This document shows positions 16,788 to 23,710 of a stretch of DNA of 40,983 bases, piece after piece. The stretch is from contig JAFRIS010000007.1 of assembly GCA_017432665.1 (NCBI GenBank), forward strand, positions 1 to 40,983. Direction: 5' to 3'. A program made the position numbers and the translations under genes. Under the pieces are notes generated by a model, which had not been told where the DNA came from, did not search any database, and saw only the letters and a program-made list of their open reading frames with translations. How positions within the stretch are numbered: position 1 is the stretch's first letter; the number at the start of each line of letters is the position of its first letter. This DNA is from Bacilli bacterium. GTDB lineage: Bacteria; Bacillota_I; Bacilli_A; RF39; UBA660.

Positions 16788-17411
16788 ATGAAATACGATA
16801 TTGCCATGCATTTATTTGCTAATGGTATGATTGAGAAAGAACAATATGAAATTGTAAGTAAAATTCTTTCAGGAGTTAGAATAGCTCAAGATGATTTAGA
16901 AGAGGAACTTGAACGTAAAAAGGGAGATACATATGTTTTTAGTGGTAAATTACCAGGCATAGATGATACTTTTGACTTGGAAATGTCTAAAGATCCAAAA
17001 GATTTCTTTTTCATCTATAGAGTATCAGGATTATTTTTTGAAGTGACTCAAAATCCAAAAAACCAAGTAGGAATATATGTTATAAGAGAAAGCTCTACTG
17101 ATCAGCAATCTAGAAAAAACAAAGACTATTATTTGATAAATAAGAAAGAAAATGATGATTTCGCTACAATTAGATATTATGATAAAGATGCTTATAACTT
17201 TGTTAGAGACTTGGATTATAATCTTGAATTTTTAGAGTTAGATGATTATGAAAAAGCTGGAATAATTCCTGATGAAGAAGTTATTGTTAAAGATGTTGAT
17301 CCTATTGAATTTGCTAAGAAACTTATCACACCATATACACATGGTGAAGGACAATTTGAAGATATTGTAGGTGAAATAATTCATCCTGCTAAACAAAAAG
17401 TTAAAGAGTAA
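16788..17411 (+). CDS. Tandem paralogue 2, unknown, SHOCT-like N-terminus
   Basis: A 207-residue paralogue of the preceding gene: 'MKYDIAMHLFANGMIEKEQY' followed by 'EIVSKILSGVRIAQDDLEE' matches its partner closely. The beta-rich middle has diverged, and the ends again align loosely (acidic, then an 'IDLASNLIRPA' versus 'IEFAKKLITPY' motif). It lacks the CxxC of copy 1. Soluble, cytosolic, function unknown. It is separated from copy 1 by the duplicated terminator-promoter module, so each copy can be transcribed independently. A terminator follows at 17449. Confidence 0.75.
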   Translation: MKYDIAMHLFANGMIEKEQYEIVSKILSGVRIAQDDLEEELERKKGDTYVFSGKLPGIDDTFDLEMSKDPKDFFFIYRVSGLFFEVTQNPKNQVGIYVIRESSTDQQSRKNKDYYLINKKENDDFATIRYYDKDAYNFVRDLDYNLEFLELDDYEKAGIIPDEEVIVKDVDPIEFAKKLITPYTHGEGQFEDIVGEIIHPAKQKVKE

Positions 17412-17448
17412 TAATGTTAGATATTTAAATAGACTGATTATTAGAAAG

Positions 17449-17479
17449 AGATAATTCGTTAAAGGAATTATCTTTTTTT
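17449..17479 (+). terminator. Terminator after paralogue 2
   Basis: AGATAATTC and GAATTATCT pair around a 7-nt loop, followed by seven T. Confidence 0.9.
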
Positions 17480-17515
17480 GTTTGTCTTTCTATTCGAATT
17501 TTTAAAAAGTGCGAT

Positions 17516-17567
17516 TTGTTTCTTAATAATTATTATCGTAATATACACGCATGAGAGGAGGTGATCC
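17516..17567 (+). promoter_or_regulatory. ssb promoter and extended Shine-Dalgarno
   Basis: TTGTTT at 17516-17521 and TAATAT at 17539-17544 (17-nt spacer). AGGAGGTGATCC at 17556-17567 ends right at the ATG and would pair over 12 bases with the conserved 3' end of bacterial 16S rRNA. Confidence 0.7.
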
Positions 17568-17915
17568 ATGCTTAATCAAATAGTACTTGTTGGTAGATTA
17601 ACTCGTAATATCACAGTAAATAAATCAGACAAAGGTAATAAAGTAGCTACTATACCCCTAGCCATCCCAAGAAGCTTTAAAAATAGTGACGGAACTTATG
17701 ACACAGATTTCATTGATTGTGTAGCCTTTGATCATATTGCGAATAACACCAGTGAGTATTGTGAGAAAGGAGATATAGTAGGAATAAAAGGTAGGATTCA
17801 AACTAGAATCATAGAAGATAAAGAGGGGCAAAAAGAAACAGTGATGGAAATAATTGCTGAAAAAGTAACATTTTTATCTAGCCATACTAAAGAAGAAAAA
17901 GAAGCAGATGAATAA
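17568..17915 (+). CDS. ssb: Single-stranded DNA-binding protein (short form)
   Basis: OB-fold SSB. The start MLNQIVLVGRLTRNI and the later 'YDTDFIDCVAFDHIANNTSEY', 'KGDIVGIKGRIQTR' and 'METAEKVTFLSS'-like end of the fold ('MEIIAEKVTFLSS') are typical. At 115 residues it stops just after the OB fold. The acidic DDIPF-type C-terminal tip that recruits replication and repair proteins in housekeeping SSB is absent; the end is only KEEKEADE. This suggests an accessory SSB, as in ComEA/SsbB-like or phage-type paralogues. It has an unusually long Shine-Dalgarno match. Confidence 0.92.
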   Translation: MLNQIVLVGRLTRNITVNKSDKGNKVATIPLAIPRSFKNSDGTYDTDFIDCVAFDHIANNTSEYCEKGDIVGIKGRIQTRIIEDKEGQKETVMEIIAEKVTFLSSHTKEEKEADE

Positions 17916-17930
17916 TCTGCTTTTCTTTTT
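17902..17930 (+). terminator. ssb terminator
   Basis: AAGCAGA and TCTGCTT pair around the loop that contains the ssb stop; a T-rich tail follows. Confidence 0.85.
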
Positions 17931-17970
17931 GGGAGTTTTATGTTATTATAACCGCCAAGGAGTTGATAGT

Positions 17971-18387
17971 ATGCTTGATACAGAATTTGCTAAAACAGTA
18001 GTAAATGATATTAGAACATATCAAATTATGGAACAAAACAAAAATTATTATGATCGTTTATATGAAGCTTATCTACATATAAAAGAGATGGGAGTAGAAA
18101 GTTTAGAAGATTTTCTTACTAGAAAAGGATTATCAATTGGGGCTTTTAATTATTATGAGGTAACTATTTTTGATAGAATTACTGATAAGGAATATTTAGA
18201 AGTATTAAAACATGCAATGTTTACTATTAATGCTTGTCTTGATGATTATATTAAGAATCCAACTATAGGTGATGACTTGGCTAGTTGGGGTAAATTAGGA
18301 TATACTCCAAAAAGAGATGAATTAATCAGAAGTGGAGACCTAGTTTACGGATTAACAGAAGAAGAAAAGAAGAGACATCATAAATAA
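17971..18387 (+). CDS. Unknown small cytosolic protein
   Basis: A 138-residue mostly helical protein beginning 'MLDTEFAKTVVNDIRTYQIM'. There is no signal, no membrane segment and no catalytic motif that I recognise. The frame is open upstream to 17908, but those codons cover the ssb terminator and a -10-like TATTAT (17944-17949). CCAAGGAG precedes the ATG at 17971, which I take as start. It stands alone between two terminators. It ends with 'YGLTEEEKKRHHK'. Confidence 0.7.
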   Translation: MLDTEFAKTVVNDIRTYQIMEQNKNYYDRLYEAYLHIKEMGVESLEDFLTRKGLSIGAFNYYEVTIFDRITDKEYLEVLKHAMFTINACLDDYIKNPTIGDDLASWGKLGYTPKRDELIRSGDLVYGLTEEEKKRHHK

Positions 18388-18419
18388 AAGTAGAATCATA
18401 CCTACTTTTATTTTTTTTA
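18383..18419 (+). terminator. Terminator after the unknown small gene
   Basis: AAAAGTAG and CTACTTTT pair around an 8-nt loop, followed by a long T run. Confidence 0.9.
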
Positions 18420-18452
18420 TTGTGATATAATCTAATTAGGATAGGTGATAAT

Positions 18453-18860
18453 GTGACTATGACAGTTAGAGATTATCTAGAAACAGATTTAGATGAAGTG
18501 AACGTTATTTTAAAAGAAGCTTTTTCAACAGAAAAAACTAATTTTAATGCGAAAGAATTTCATGAATTAGTAGCTACTGTAGATGATAAAGTGGTTGGTT
18601 ATCTATTAATGACTAAGGTGTTAAATCCAATAAAAAACAAAAATTATTATTTAATAGATTATGTATCAGTATTATCAGATTATAGAGGAATGGGTGTTGG
18701 CAAAAAACTACTTGAAGAAGCTGAAAAAATAGCAAGAGAAGAAGAAACAATGTATCTTCAATTAACTTGTGGATATCAAAGAAAAGCAGCGCATAAATTA
18801 TATGAAAAGAGTGGTTTTATAAAGAGAGAATCTGATCAATTTAGAAAGGAATTAGTATGA
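18453..18860 (+). CDS. GNAT N-acetyltransferase
   Basis: A 135-residue Acetyltransf_1 GNAT protein. The acetyl-CoA-binding motif is 'VSVLSDYRGMGVGKKLLEEA' (consensus R/Q-x-x-G-x-G/A), and the later AAHKLYEKSGFIKRE is the family's C-terminal motif. Start is GTG at 18453, five bases after AGGTG, with TATAAT at 18426-18431 upstream. Its TGA stop is the only TGA used as stop in this window. It overlaps the ATG of the next gene (ATGA), so the two genes are coupled. In-frame TAG follows two codons later. Substrate unknown. Confidence 0.88.
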   Translation: MTMTVRDYLETDLDEVNVILKEAFSTEKTNFNAKEFHELVATVDDKVVGYLLMTKVLNPIKNKNYYLIDYVSVLSDYRGMGVGKKLLEEAEKIAREEETMYLQLTCGYQRKAAHKLYEKSGFIKRESDQFRKELV

Positions 18861-20083
18861 TATTAGATATAATTAATAAAAAGAGATTAGGAAAAGAACT
18901 AAGTTATAAAGAGATTGATTATTTCTTTAATGGTTATTTAGATGGACAGATAACAGATTATCAAATGTCCAGTTTATTAATGGCTATTTGTATTAATGGG
19001 ATGACTGATGAAGAGACATTTTCTCTTACTAAGATTTTCATTGATAGTGGGGATATTCTAGATTTTTCTGATATAGAAGGTATCAAGGTAGATAAACATT
19101 CTACTGGAGGTATTGGGGATAAAACGACTTTAATAATAGCACCAATAGTAGCTTCTTTAGGTATACCAGTTATTAAGATGAGCGGTAGAGGTTTAGGTTA
19201 TACTGGTGGTACTATTGATAAGATAGAAAGTATTCCTGGGTTTAAGATTAATTTAAAAGAAAGTGATATTAGACAACAAGTAATGGATATTGGAATAGTT
19301 TTAACTGGTCAGACTAAGGATTTAGTTCCAATGGATAAAGTTATTTATGCATTGAGAGATGTTACTGCGACGGTATCTTCAATACCATTAATTGCTTCTA
19401 GTATTATGAGTAAAAAGATAGCTAGTGGTGCTGATAAAATATTAATTGATGTTAAATATGGTAGTGGAGCATTACTAAAAACAAAAGAAGAAGCAAAGGA
19501 ACTTAGTAGTTTAATGAAAAAAATAGGGGAAGTTTATGGTAGAGAAGTAAGAACTATTATTAGTGATATGAATGTTCCTCTTGGAAGATGCATTGGTAAT
19601 GCTATAGAAGTAGAAGAAGCTATAGAAGTCTTAAAAGGAAAAGAGGATTCCAACAACTTATATAGTTTATGTATCGATTTAGCTACTGAGATGGTTAGTA
19701 TGGGAAAAGAAATTCCTAACGAAGATGCTAAGAAACTAGTAATTGAAAGTATTGATAATGGAAAAGCTCTGAAGAAATTTAAAGAATTAGTTGAATATCA
19801 AAAAGGAAATATAAAAGGAATTAAAATTAGTGATAAAACTATTAGTATTAAATCAGAAGAAAATGGTGAAATTAAGAAGATTAATGCTTTGGAATTAGGA
19901 AAACTTGCTTTAGCTTTAGGAGCGGGCAAATTAAAGAAGAATGATAGAATAGATCATTCGGTAGGAATAAAACTTAATAAATTAGTAGGGGATTCTGTAA
20001 AAAAAGGAGACATTTTGATGACATTATATGTAAAGAATGACACTCTAGATGTTAATATTGATGATATTTTTACCATTGAGTAA
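18857..20083 (+). CDS. pdp: Pyrimidine-nucleoside phosphorylase
   Basis: Cleaves pyrimidine nucleosides (thymidine, uridine, deoxyuridine) with phosphate to base and (deoxy)ribose-1-phosphate; nucleoside salvage in the cytosol. The class signature 'KVDKHSTGGIGDKTTLIIAP' is intact, followed by 'KMSGRGLGYTGGTIDKIESI', 'KDLVPMDKVIYALRDVTATV' and 'SGADKILIDVKYGSGALLKT'. At 408 residues it is somewhat shorter than Bacillus Pdp (about 433), chiefly in the C-terminal alpha/beta domain. Start ATG overlaps the GNAT stop. The symbol deoA would also be possible; the substrate range cannot be decided here. Confidence 0.93.
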   Translation: MILDIINKKRLGKELSYKEIDYFFNGYLDGQITDYQMSSLLMAICINGMTDEETFSLTKIFIDSGDILDFSDIEGIKVDKHSTGGIGDKTTLIIAPIVASLGIPVIKMSGRGLGYTGGTIDKIESIPGFKINLKESDIRQQVMDIGIVLTGQTKDLVPMDKVIYALRDVTATVSSIPLIASSIMSKKIASGADKILIDVKYGSGALLKTKEEAKELSSLMKKIGEVYGREVRTIISDMNVPLGRCIGNAIEVEEAIEVLKGKEDSNNLYSLCIDLATEMVSMGKEIPNEDAKKLVIESIDNGKALKKFKELVEYQKGNIKGIKISDKTISIKSEENGEIKKINALELGKLALALGAGKLKKNDRIDHSVGIKLNKLVGDSVKKGDILMTLYVKNDTLDVNIDDIFTIE

Positions 20084-20091
20084 AAAAATGT

Positions 20092-20119
20092 TTGATTTTA
20101 GAATAAATGTTGATATAAT
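20092..20119 (+). promoter_or_regulatory. Promoter of the thioester surface protein
   Basis: TTGATT at 20092-20097 and TATAAT at 20114-20119, spacer 16 nt, directly after the pdp stop. No terminator is seen between. Confidence 0.7.
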
Positions 20120-20144
20120 ATAAGTGTAAGGTTAGGTGATTTAA

Positions 20145-21371
20145 ATGGAAAAATTATACATGCAAGATTCACAACAAGAACAAAGTCGTAAACAAAAGAA
20201 AGGATTAAAAGCTAGTGTTGATTTCTCAGTAGCATTAACAGTTATAGTAGCTGCATTTGCATTATTCTCAGTTGCCTCTTTTGGTTTAATGAGTAAGCAA
20301 AAAGAAGCAGTTAGTTATGCTGCACCTACTGATGAATTTACAATGGTATTGAGAGATACAGATGATGATGACTGGGCTGGTGTTTCTGCTACTCGTGCAG
20401 GAAGTTCAGAATTCTTCTATGTACCATTCTATTATGCAAATACTGCAAGTGATGCAAATAGAATATTCTGTATTCAAAAATCTGTTAGTGCAGATAATGC
20501 AATTCGTTATACTAGAGAAAGTGTATTGAATGATGCTGGATTAGTTTATATCTTAGAACATAGTTATCCAAGTGGTGTAAAAATTGTTGGTGGAGGTGCT
20601 CCTGATTTCGTAGAAATTTGGGCTACACAAGCAGCTATTTGGTTATATGCAAGTAAACATTATGATCAAGCACATAACGCTATTCCTGCAACTGGAAATG
20701 ATTCATTATCAGCATTAAAAAATGCAGATACATTTGCTCTTACAGGAGGAGCTCAATATACAGGTACTTCAGATGATGTTGACCCTGTTCAAATTTCAGG
20801 AGTTTATTCAAAAATTGAAAGTTTAGTTACTGCTGCTGAAGGTGCTTCTAGTTCAACTCCTTCATACACAGTAACTGTTGATTCTAAAGATGCTGTATCA
20901 AAATCATCAGATGGTAAATATTTCCGTACAGAAGCTATTACAGTCACTGGACATCCAACTAATGTAAAAAGATTTGATATTACTGGTGTTACTGGTATTG
21001 ATGGTGTAAAAGTTGTTGATGCAAGTGGAAATGAAATGTCACTTACTAATATTCCAGCAGGTACAAAATTCTTCCTAAGCATTCCTGCTAATAAAGTAAC
21101 TGAAAAAGTTCAAAAGGTAAATGTTAGTGTAAAAGGATATTTCCCAAAAACACAAATAGCTTTATATGCCGCTGAAGATGATCATCAAAAAGTTATTTCA
21201 TTAGAACAAGGAGAGCATGAAGCTACTAGTGGAAGACCATTTGAAATAGTAGGATCTCCTGATACAGGAATGAATGCTGCACAGACAATTTACTTTATTG
21301 GTTTAATAGTATTGCTTTGTGGTGTTGGTATCGTTTATGCGAATACAAAACCTGTTACAAGTAAACAGTAA
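20145..21371 (+). CDS. Thioester (TQXA) domain surface protein with sorting signal
   Basis: A 408-residue cell-surface protein. Basic N-terminus plus a hydrophobic segment (about 27-48) act as signal or anchor. Residues about 65-230 form a TQXA/thioester domain: Cys109 in 'NRIFCIQKS' and Gln162 in 'IWATQAAIWLYAS' are the pair that forms the internal thioester by which such adhesins bind host amines covalently. The C-terminus has PDTG (372-375), a hydrophobic stretch (378-397) and a short tail TKPVTSKQ: a sorting signal with an unusual motif and weak positive tail. Sortase is encoded immediately after. Codons are more balanced than neighbours, as in highly expressed genes. The thioester function is known for the family, not shown here. 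Confidence 0.88.
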   Translation: MEKLYMQDSQQEQSRKQKKGLKASVDFSVALTVIVAAFALFSVASFGLMSKQKEAVSYAAPTDEFTMVLRDTDDDDWAGVSATRAGSSEFFYVPFYYANTASDANRIFCIQKSVSADNAIRYTRESVLNDAGLVYILEHSYPSGVKIVGGGAPDFVEIWATQAAIWLYASKHYDQAHNAIPATGNDSLSALKNADTFALTGGAQYTGTSDDVDPVQISGVYSKIESLVTAAEGASSSTPSYTVTVDSKDAVSKSSDGKYFRTEAITVTGHPTNVKRFDITGVTGIDGVKVVDASGNEMSLTNIPAGTKFFLSIPANKVTEKVQKVNVSVKGYFPKTQIALYAAEDDHQKVISLEQGEHEATSGRPFEIVGSPDTGMNAAQTIYFIGLIVLLCGVGIVYANTKPVTSKQ

Positions 21372-22017
21372 GATTAAAAAGAGCCATACTTTACTAGTTG
21401 GCTCTTTATTTATTTTTATAGGAGTAGTTGCCTTATTTTGGAATTACTTAGAGAAAATGCGAGATGAAGTATATTCTGAAATGAAGATATCAATGATGGA
21501 TAAAGATCTTCCTAAAAACATTACAGAAGATGAAGTCACTAATAATACTCCTGGTGCAAACACAGAAAACAAAAAGGGACAAAAGCAAGCAGCAAAACAA
21601 AACTATGTAGTAGATTATAGTAAGTATCTTGGTGTATTAGAAATACCTAAGATAAGCTTAAAGAGGGGTTTTTATAACGTAGGAAATCGATATAATAATA
21701 TTGAGTATAATGTAACAATGGTAAGCGGATCTACGTTACCAGATGTTGTCAATGGTAATTTAATATTAATGGCTCATTCAGGTGATGCATATATTTCATA
21801 TTTTGCTTATCTGCATCGCTTAAATGTAGGAGATACTGCTTATGTTACTTATAAAGGAAGAAAGTATCAGTATAAATTAGTAAACATTTATAAGGTAAAG
21901 AAAAATGGTGTTGTTACTATACGAAGAAATAAAAATAAGACATCATTAACGATGATTACTTGTACTAAAAATGATCCTAATACTCAATCTGTTTATATTG
22001 CAGAACTTGTTGGCTAG
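21337..22017 (+). CDS. Sortase with one N-terminal transmembrane helix
   Basis: A sortase transpeptidase that would join the preceding PDTG protein to the cell envelope. An N-terminal membrane helix (about residues 16-36), a linker rich in Lys/Gln/Asn, then the beta-barrel domain with His147 in 'NLILMAHSGD' and Cys209 in 'LTMITCTKNDPNTQSVYIAE'. The catalytic Arg usually 8-13 residues after Cys is not evident; Gln217 occupies that area. The start is uncertain: the frame is open back to GTG 21319, and I chose the ATG at 21337, which overlaps the upstream gene by 35 nt. A terminator-like hairpin lies within codons 14-25. Confidence 0.88.
   Translation: MRIQNLLQVNSKIKKSHTLLVGSLFIFIGVVALFWNYLEKMRDEVYSEMKISMMDKDLPKNITEDEVTNNTPGANTENKKGQKQAAKQNYVVDYSKYLGVLEIPKISLKRGFYNVGNRYNNIEYNVTMVSGSTLPDVVNGNLILMAHSGDAYISYFAYLHRLNVGDTAYVTYKGRKYQYKLVNIYKVKKNGVVTIRRNKNKTSLTMITCTKNDPNTQSVYIAELVG
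21377..21416 (+). terminator. Terminator-like hairpin inside the start of the sortase gene
   Basis: AAAGAGCC and GGCTCTTT form an 8-bp stem with a 14-nt loop, followed by ATTTATTTTT. It begins about 6 nt after the stop of the surface-protein gene and lies inside the sortase frame, so it may attenuate sortase transcription. Confidence 0.6.
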
Positions 22018-22031
22018 AAGAAGGTGATTAT

Positions 22032-22604
22032 ATGAACTTATCGTTGATTGGGAAATTAGGAATAATATTTAAGTATATTTTTTCTTCTTTTCTTTCTATT
22101 GAGATGTTCATATTAAGTCTTCTTTTATTTGTGATTTTGATTGTTAATTTAAGAAAAGACAATGAACTTGTTCAAATGATTGCAATAGGGGTTTATATAG
22201 GTTTTATTGTTGGTATAGTAATAAGTTATAGTACTTATGTTAAAACTTGTGTTAATTCCTTTGTAAAAGCCATTATGAATTATGTATATTTCCCATCAAC
22301 AATAGTTTATTTCTTTATAATAGTATTTGTAACAGTAATGATATTATATACGCTGTTTAGTAAGAAACTAACACATTTTAAGAAGATAGTTAATTATTCA
22401 TTCTTTAGTTTATTATACTTCTTCTTTATGGCTTTCATAGCTTTAGCTACTTATGATGCAGTAGACTTAGTAAATGTAGCGGTACTATATCAGAATGAAA
22501 TAATTCTTTCATTAGTACAAATAAGTAATTTGATATTGTTGATATGGGCTTTATTCACGGGCTTTTATCACTTATATAAGTTTTTTAAAAAGAGATACGA
22601 TTAG
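22032..22604 (+). CDS. Polytopic membrane protein of the sortase locus
   Basis: A 190-residue hydrophobic protein with about five transmembrane helices (around residues 18-40, 45-66, 84-110, 120-145 and 160-182) and a basic tail KKRYD. No motif known to me. It follows sortase by 14 nt with a GGTGATT ribosome-binding site, so it belongs to the surface-protein/sortase unit and may assist secretion or anchoring. A bidirectional hairpin separates it from the convergent vanY-like gene. Confidence 0.7.
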   Translation: MNLSLIGKLGIIFKYIFSSFLSIEMFILSLLLFVILIVNLRKDNELVQMIAIGVYIGFIVGIVISYSTYVKTCVNSFVKAIMNYVYFPSTIVYFFIIVFVTVMILYTLFSKKLTHFKKIVNYSFFSLLYFFFMAFIALATYDAVDLVNVAVLYQNEIILSLVQISNLILLIWALFTGFYHLYKFFKKRYD

Positions 22605-22614
22605 TATCTCTTTT
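22587..22614. terminator. Bidirectional terminator
   Basis: AAAGAGATAC and GTATCTCTTT pair around GATTA, with A-rich and T-rich flanks, between convergent genes. Confidence 0.85.
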
Positions 22615-23542
22615 AATGTGTCGCGATGTATTCTTCTAAACTTATGTCATGTTCATGAATGTATTTAGCTATTTTCTTACCTACATAACGGTAATGCCAT
22701 GATTCATAGATATATCCTGTTTCATGTTCTTTATCTTTTGGGAATCTTAATATAAAACCATATTTATAAGCATTTTCTTGCATCCAGCTAAATTCTTCAG
22801 TTTCTTCAAAGTCAGTATAGTTTTCTATTTCATTGTAGACGTCAACCGCTAAACCAGTTTGATGCTCAGAGTGCCCTGGTCTACCTGAATAAGAATCAGC
22901 TGCCTCCATACCATCTTGATTTTTATATCTATTATAGAGATTTATTTGATAGTCATAACTTCTATAAGCGGACATGGCTACAATGTTTAAGTCTTCCTTT
23001 TGAGCATCACTAGCTAAATCTTCAAAAGCATTTTTAGCATAACTTACCATTCTCGCACCAGATAAAGCGTATCTAACACTAATTTTTTCTAAGTTTGCTG
23101 GTATATAATCTTCTGCTAGATAATAGTATTTATTAACTAATACATTAGGTTTTTCCAGGTATAAGGCTTTAAAAGTATCTTCATATGGAGTTAAATCCAA
23201 GTTCATATTAACATTCTTAACTATTTGGATATCATCCATCTTTTTATTTTTTTCTTTATACTTTATATATCTATCTATATTTTCTGGCCAAAAGTAAGAT
23301 ACTTTTTGATTGACATTATTTAATTTCTTTAATTTTTTATCATACTCAGGTATTTCTTCTTTAACAGTGTTTTTCTTAGGCTTTCTAACTTCTATTTCTG
23401 GCTCTCTAGGAGTGGTCGTTATTACTTTATAAATAACAAAGCCTATTTCATATAGAGAAAAAGCAAAGAACATGATAAAAGCAAGAAAAACTGCGAAATT
23501 TTTCTTTTTGATACGTACTTTTCTTTTTACTCTAGTAGCCAT
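22613..23542 (-). CDS. VanY-type D-alanyl-D-alanine carboxypeptidase
   Basis: A 309-residue membrane-anchored peptidase M15B that trims the terminal D-Ala of peptidoglycan stem peptides. One transmembrane helix (about 15-38) then a charged linker. The catalytic domain has 'SAYRSYDYQINLYNRY', the zinc-binding 'GHSEHQTGLAVDVYNE' (His and Asp ligands), 'YGFILRFPKDKEHETGY' and the third ligand/catalytic region 'ESWHYRYVG'. All key residues of the VanY/DdcY group are present. Start ATG has an AGGTGATTAT ribosome-binding site. It lies next to a VanW-domain gene on the other side of a degenerate SGNH gene, a cell-wall cluster without vanR/S/H/A/X partners. Confidence 0.93.
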   Translation of the reverse strand: MATRVKRKVRIKKKNFAVFLAFIMFFAFSLYEIGFVIYKVITTTPREPEIEVRKPKKNTVKEEIPEYDKKLKKLNNVNQKVSYFWPENIDRYIKYKEKNKKMDDIQIVKNVNMNLDLTPYEDTFKALYLEKPNVLVNKYYYLAEDYIPANLEKISVRYALSGARMVSYAKNAFEDLASDAQKEDLNIVAMSAYRSYDYQINLYNRYKNQDGMEAADSYSGRPGHSEHQTGLAVDVYNEIENYTDFEETEEFSWMQENAYKYGFILRFPKDKEHETGYIYESWHYRYVGKKIAKYIHEHDISLEEYIATH

Positions 23543-23676
23543 ATAATCACCTAACTATATCATAGCATTAAAAACCTTCTTTTTACTTATAAAAGTAATT
23601 TACTTTACATATCTAAGTGTCAGGAAATAATTAAAATATTTTCTGTTATGGTCTTTTTAAACAAAGGTATTTTTGA

Positions 23677-23682
23677 TATAAT
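23677..23682 (+). promoter_or_regulatory. -10 box of the SGNH-like/VanW unit
   Basis: TATAAT at 23677-23682; no clear -35. It falls inside the longest open frame, which argues against the far-upstream start of the next gene. Confidence 0.55.
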
Positions 23683-23710
23683 ACTTTTGTATATGAAAGA
23701 AGATGATGAT

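Larger units (their letters stand above)
16036..16810 (+). repeat. Tandem duplication of terminator-promoter-gene start
   Basis: Two direct copies about 696 nt apart (roughly 16036-16114 and 16732-16810). The hairpin is identical, the T run and AT-rich spacer nearly so. The segment from the TTAGGAGGG-type ribosome-binding site through the first ~19 coding bases is identical. Similarity then fades in the coding part, showing an old duplication with conserved regulatory parts. Confidence 0.8.

Noticed and set aside
18858-18866. TGA read as Trp (genetic code 4 or 25)
   Set aside because: No recognisable protein needs TGA as an internal codon. All Trp codons at conserved positions are TGG, so only avoidance of TGA is supported.
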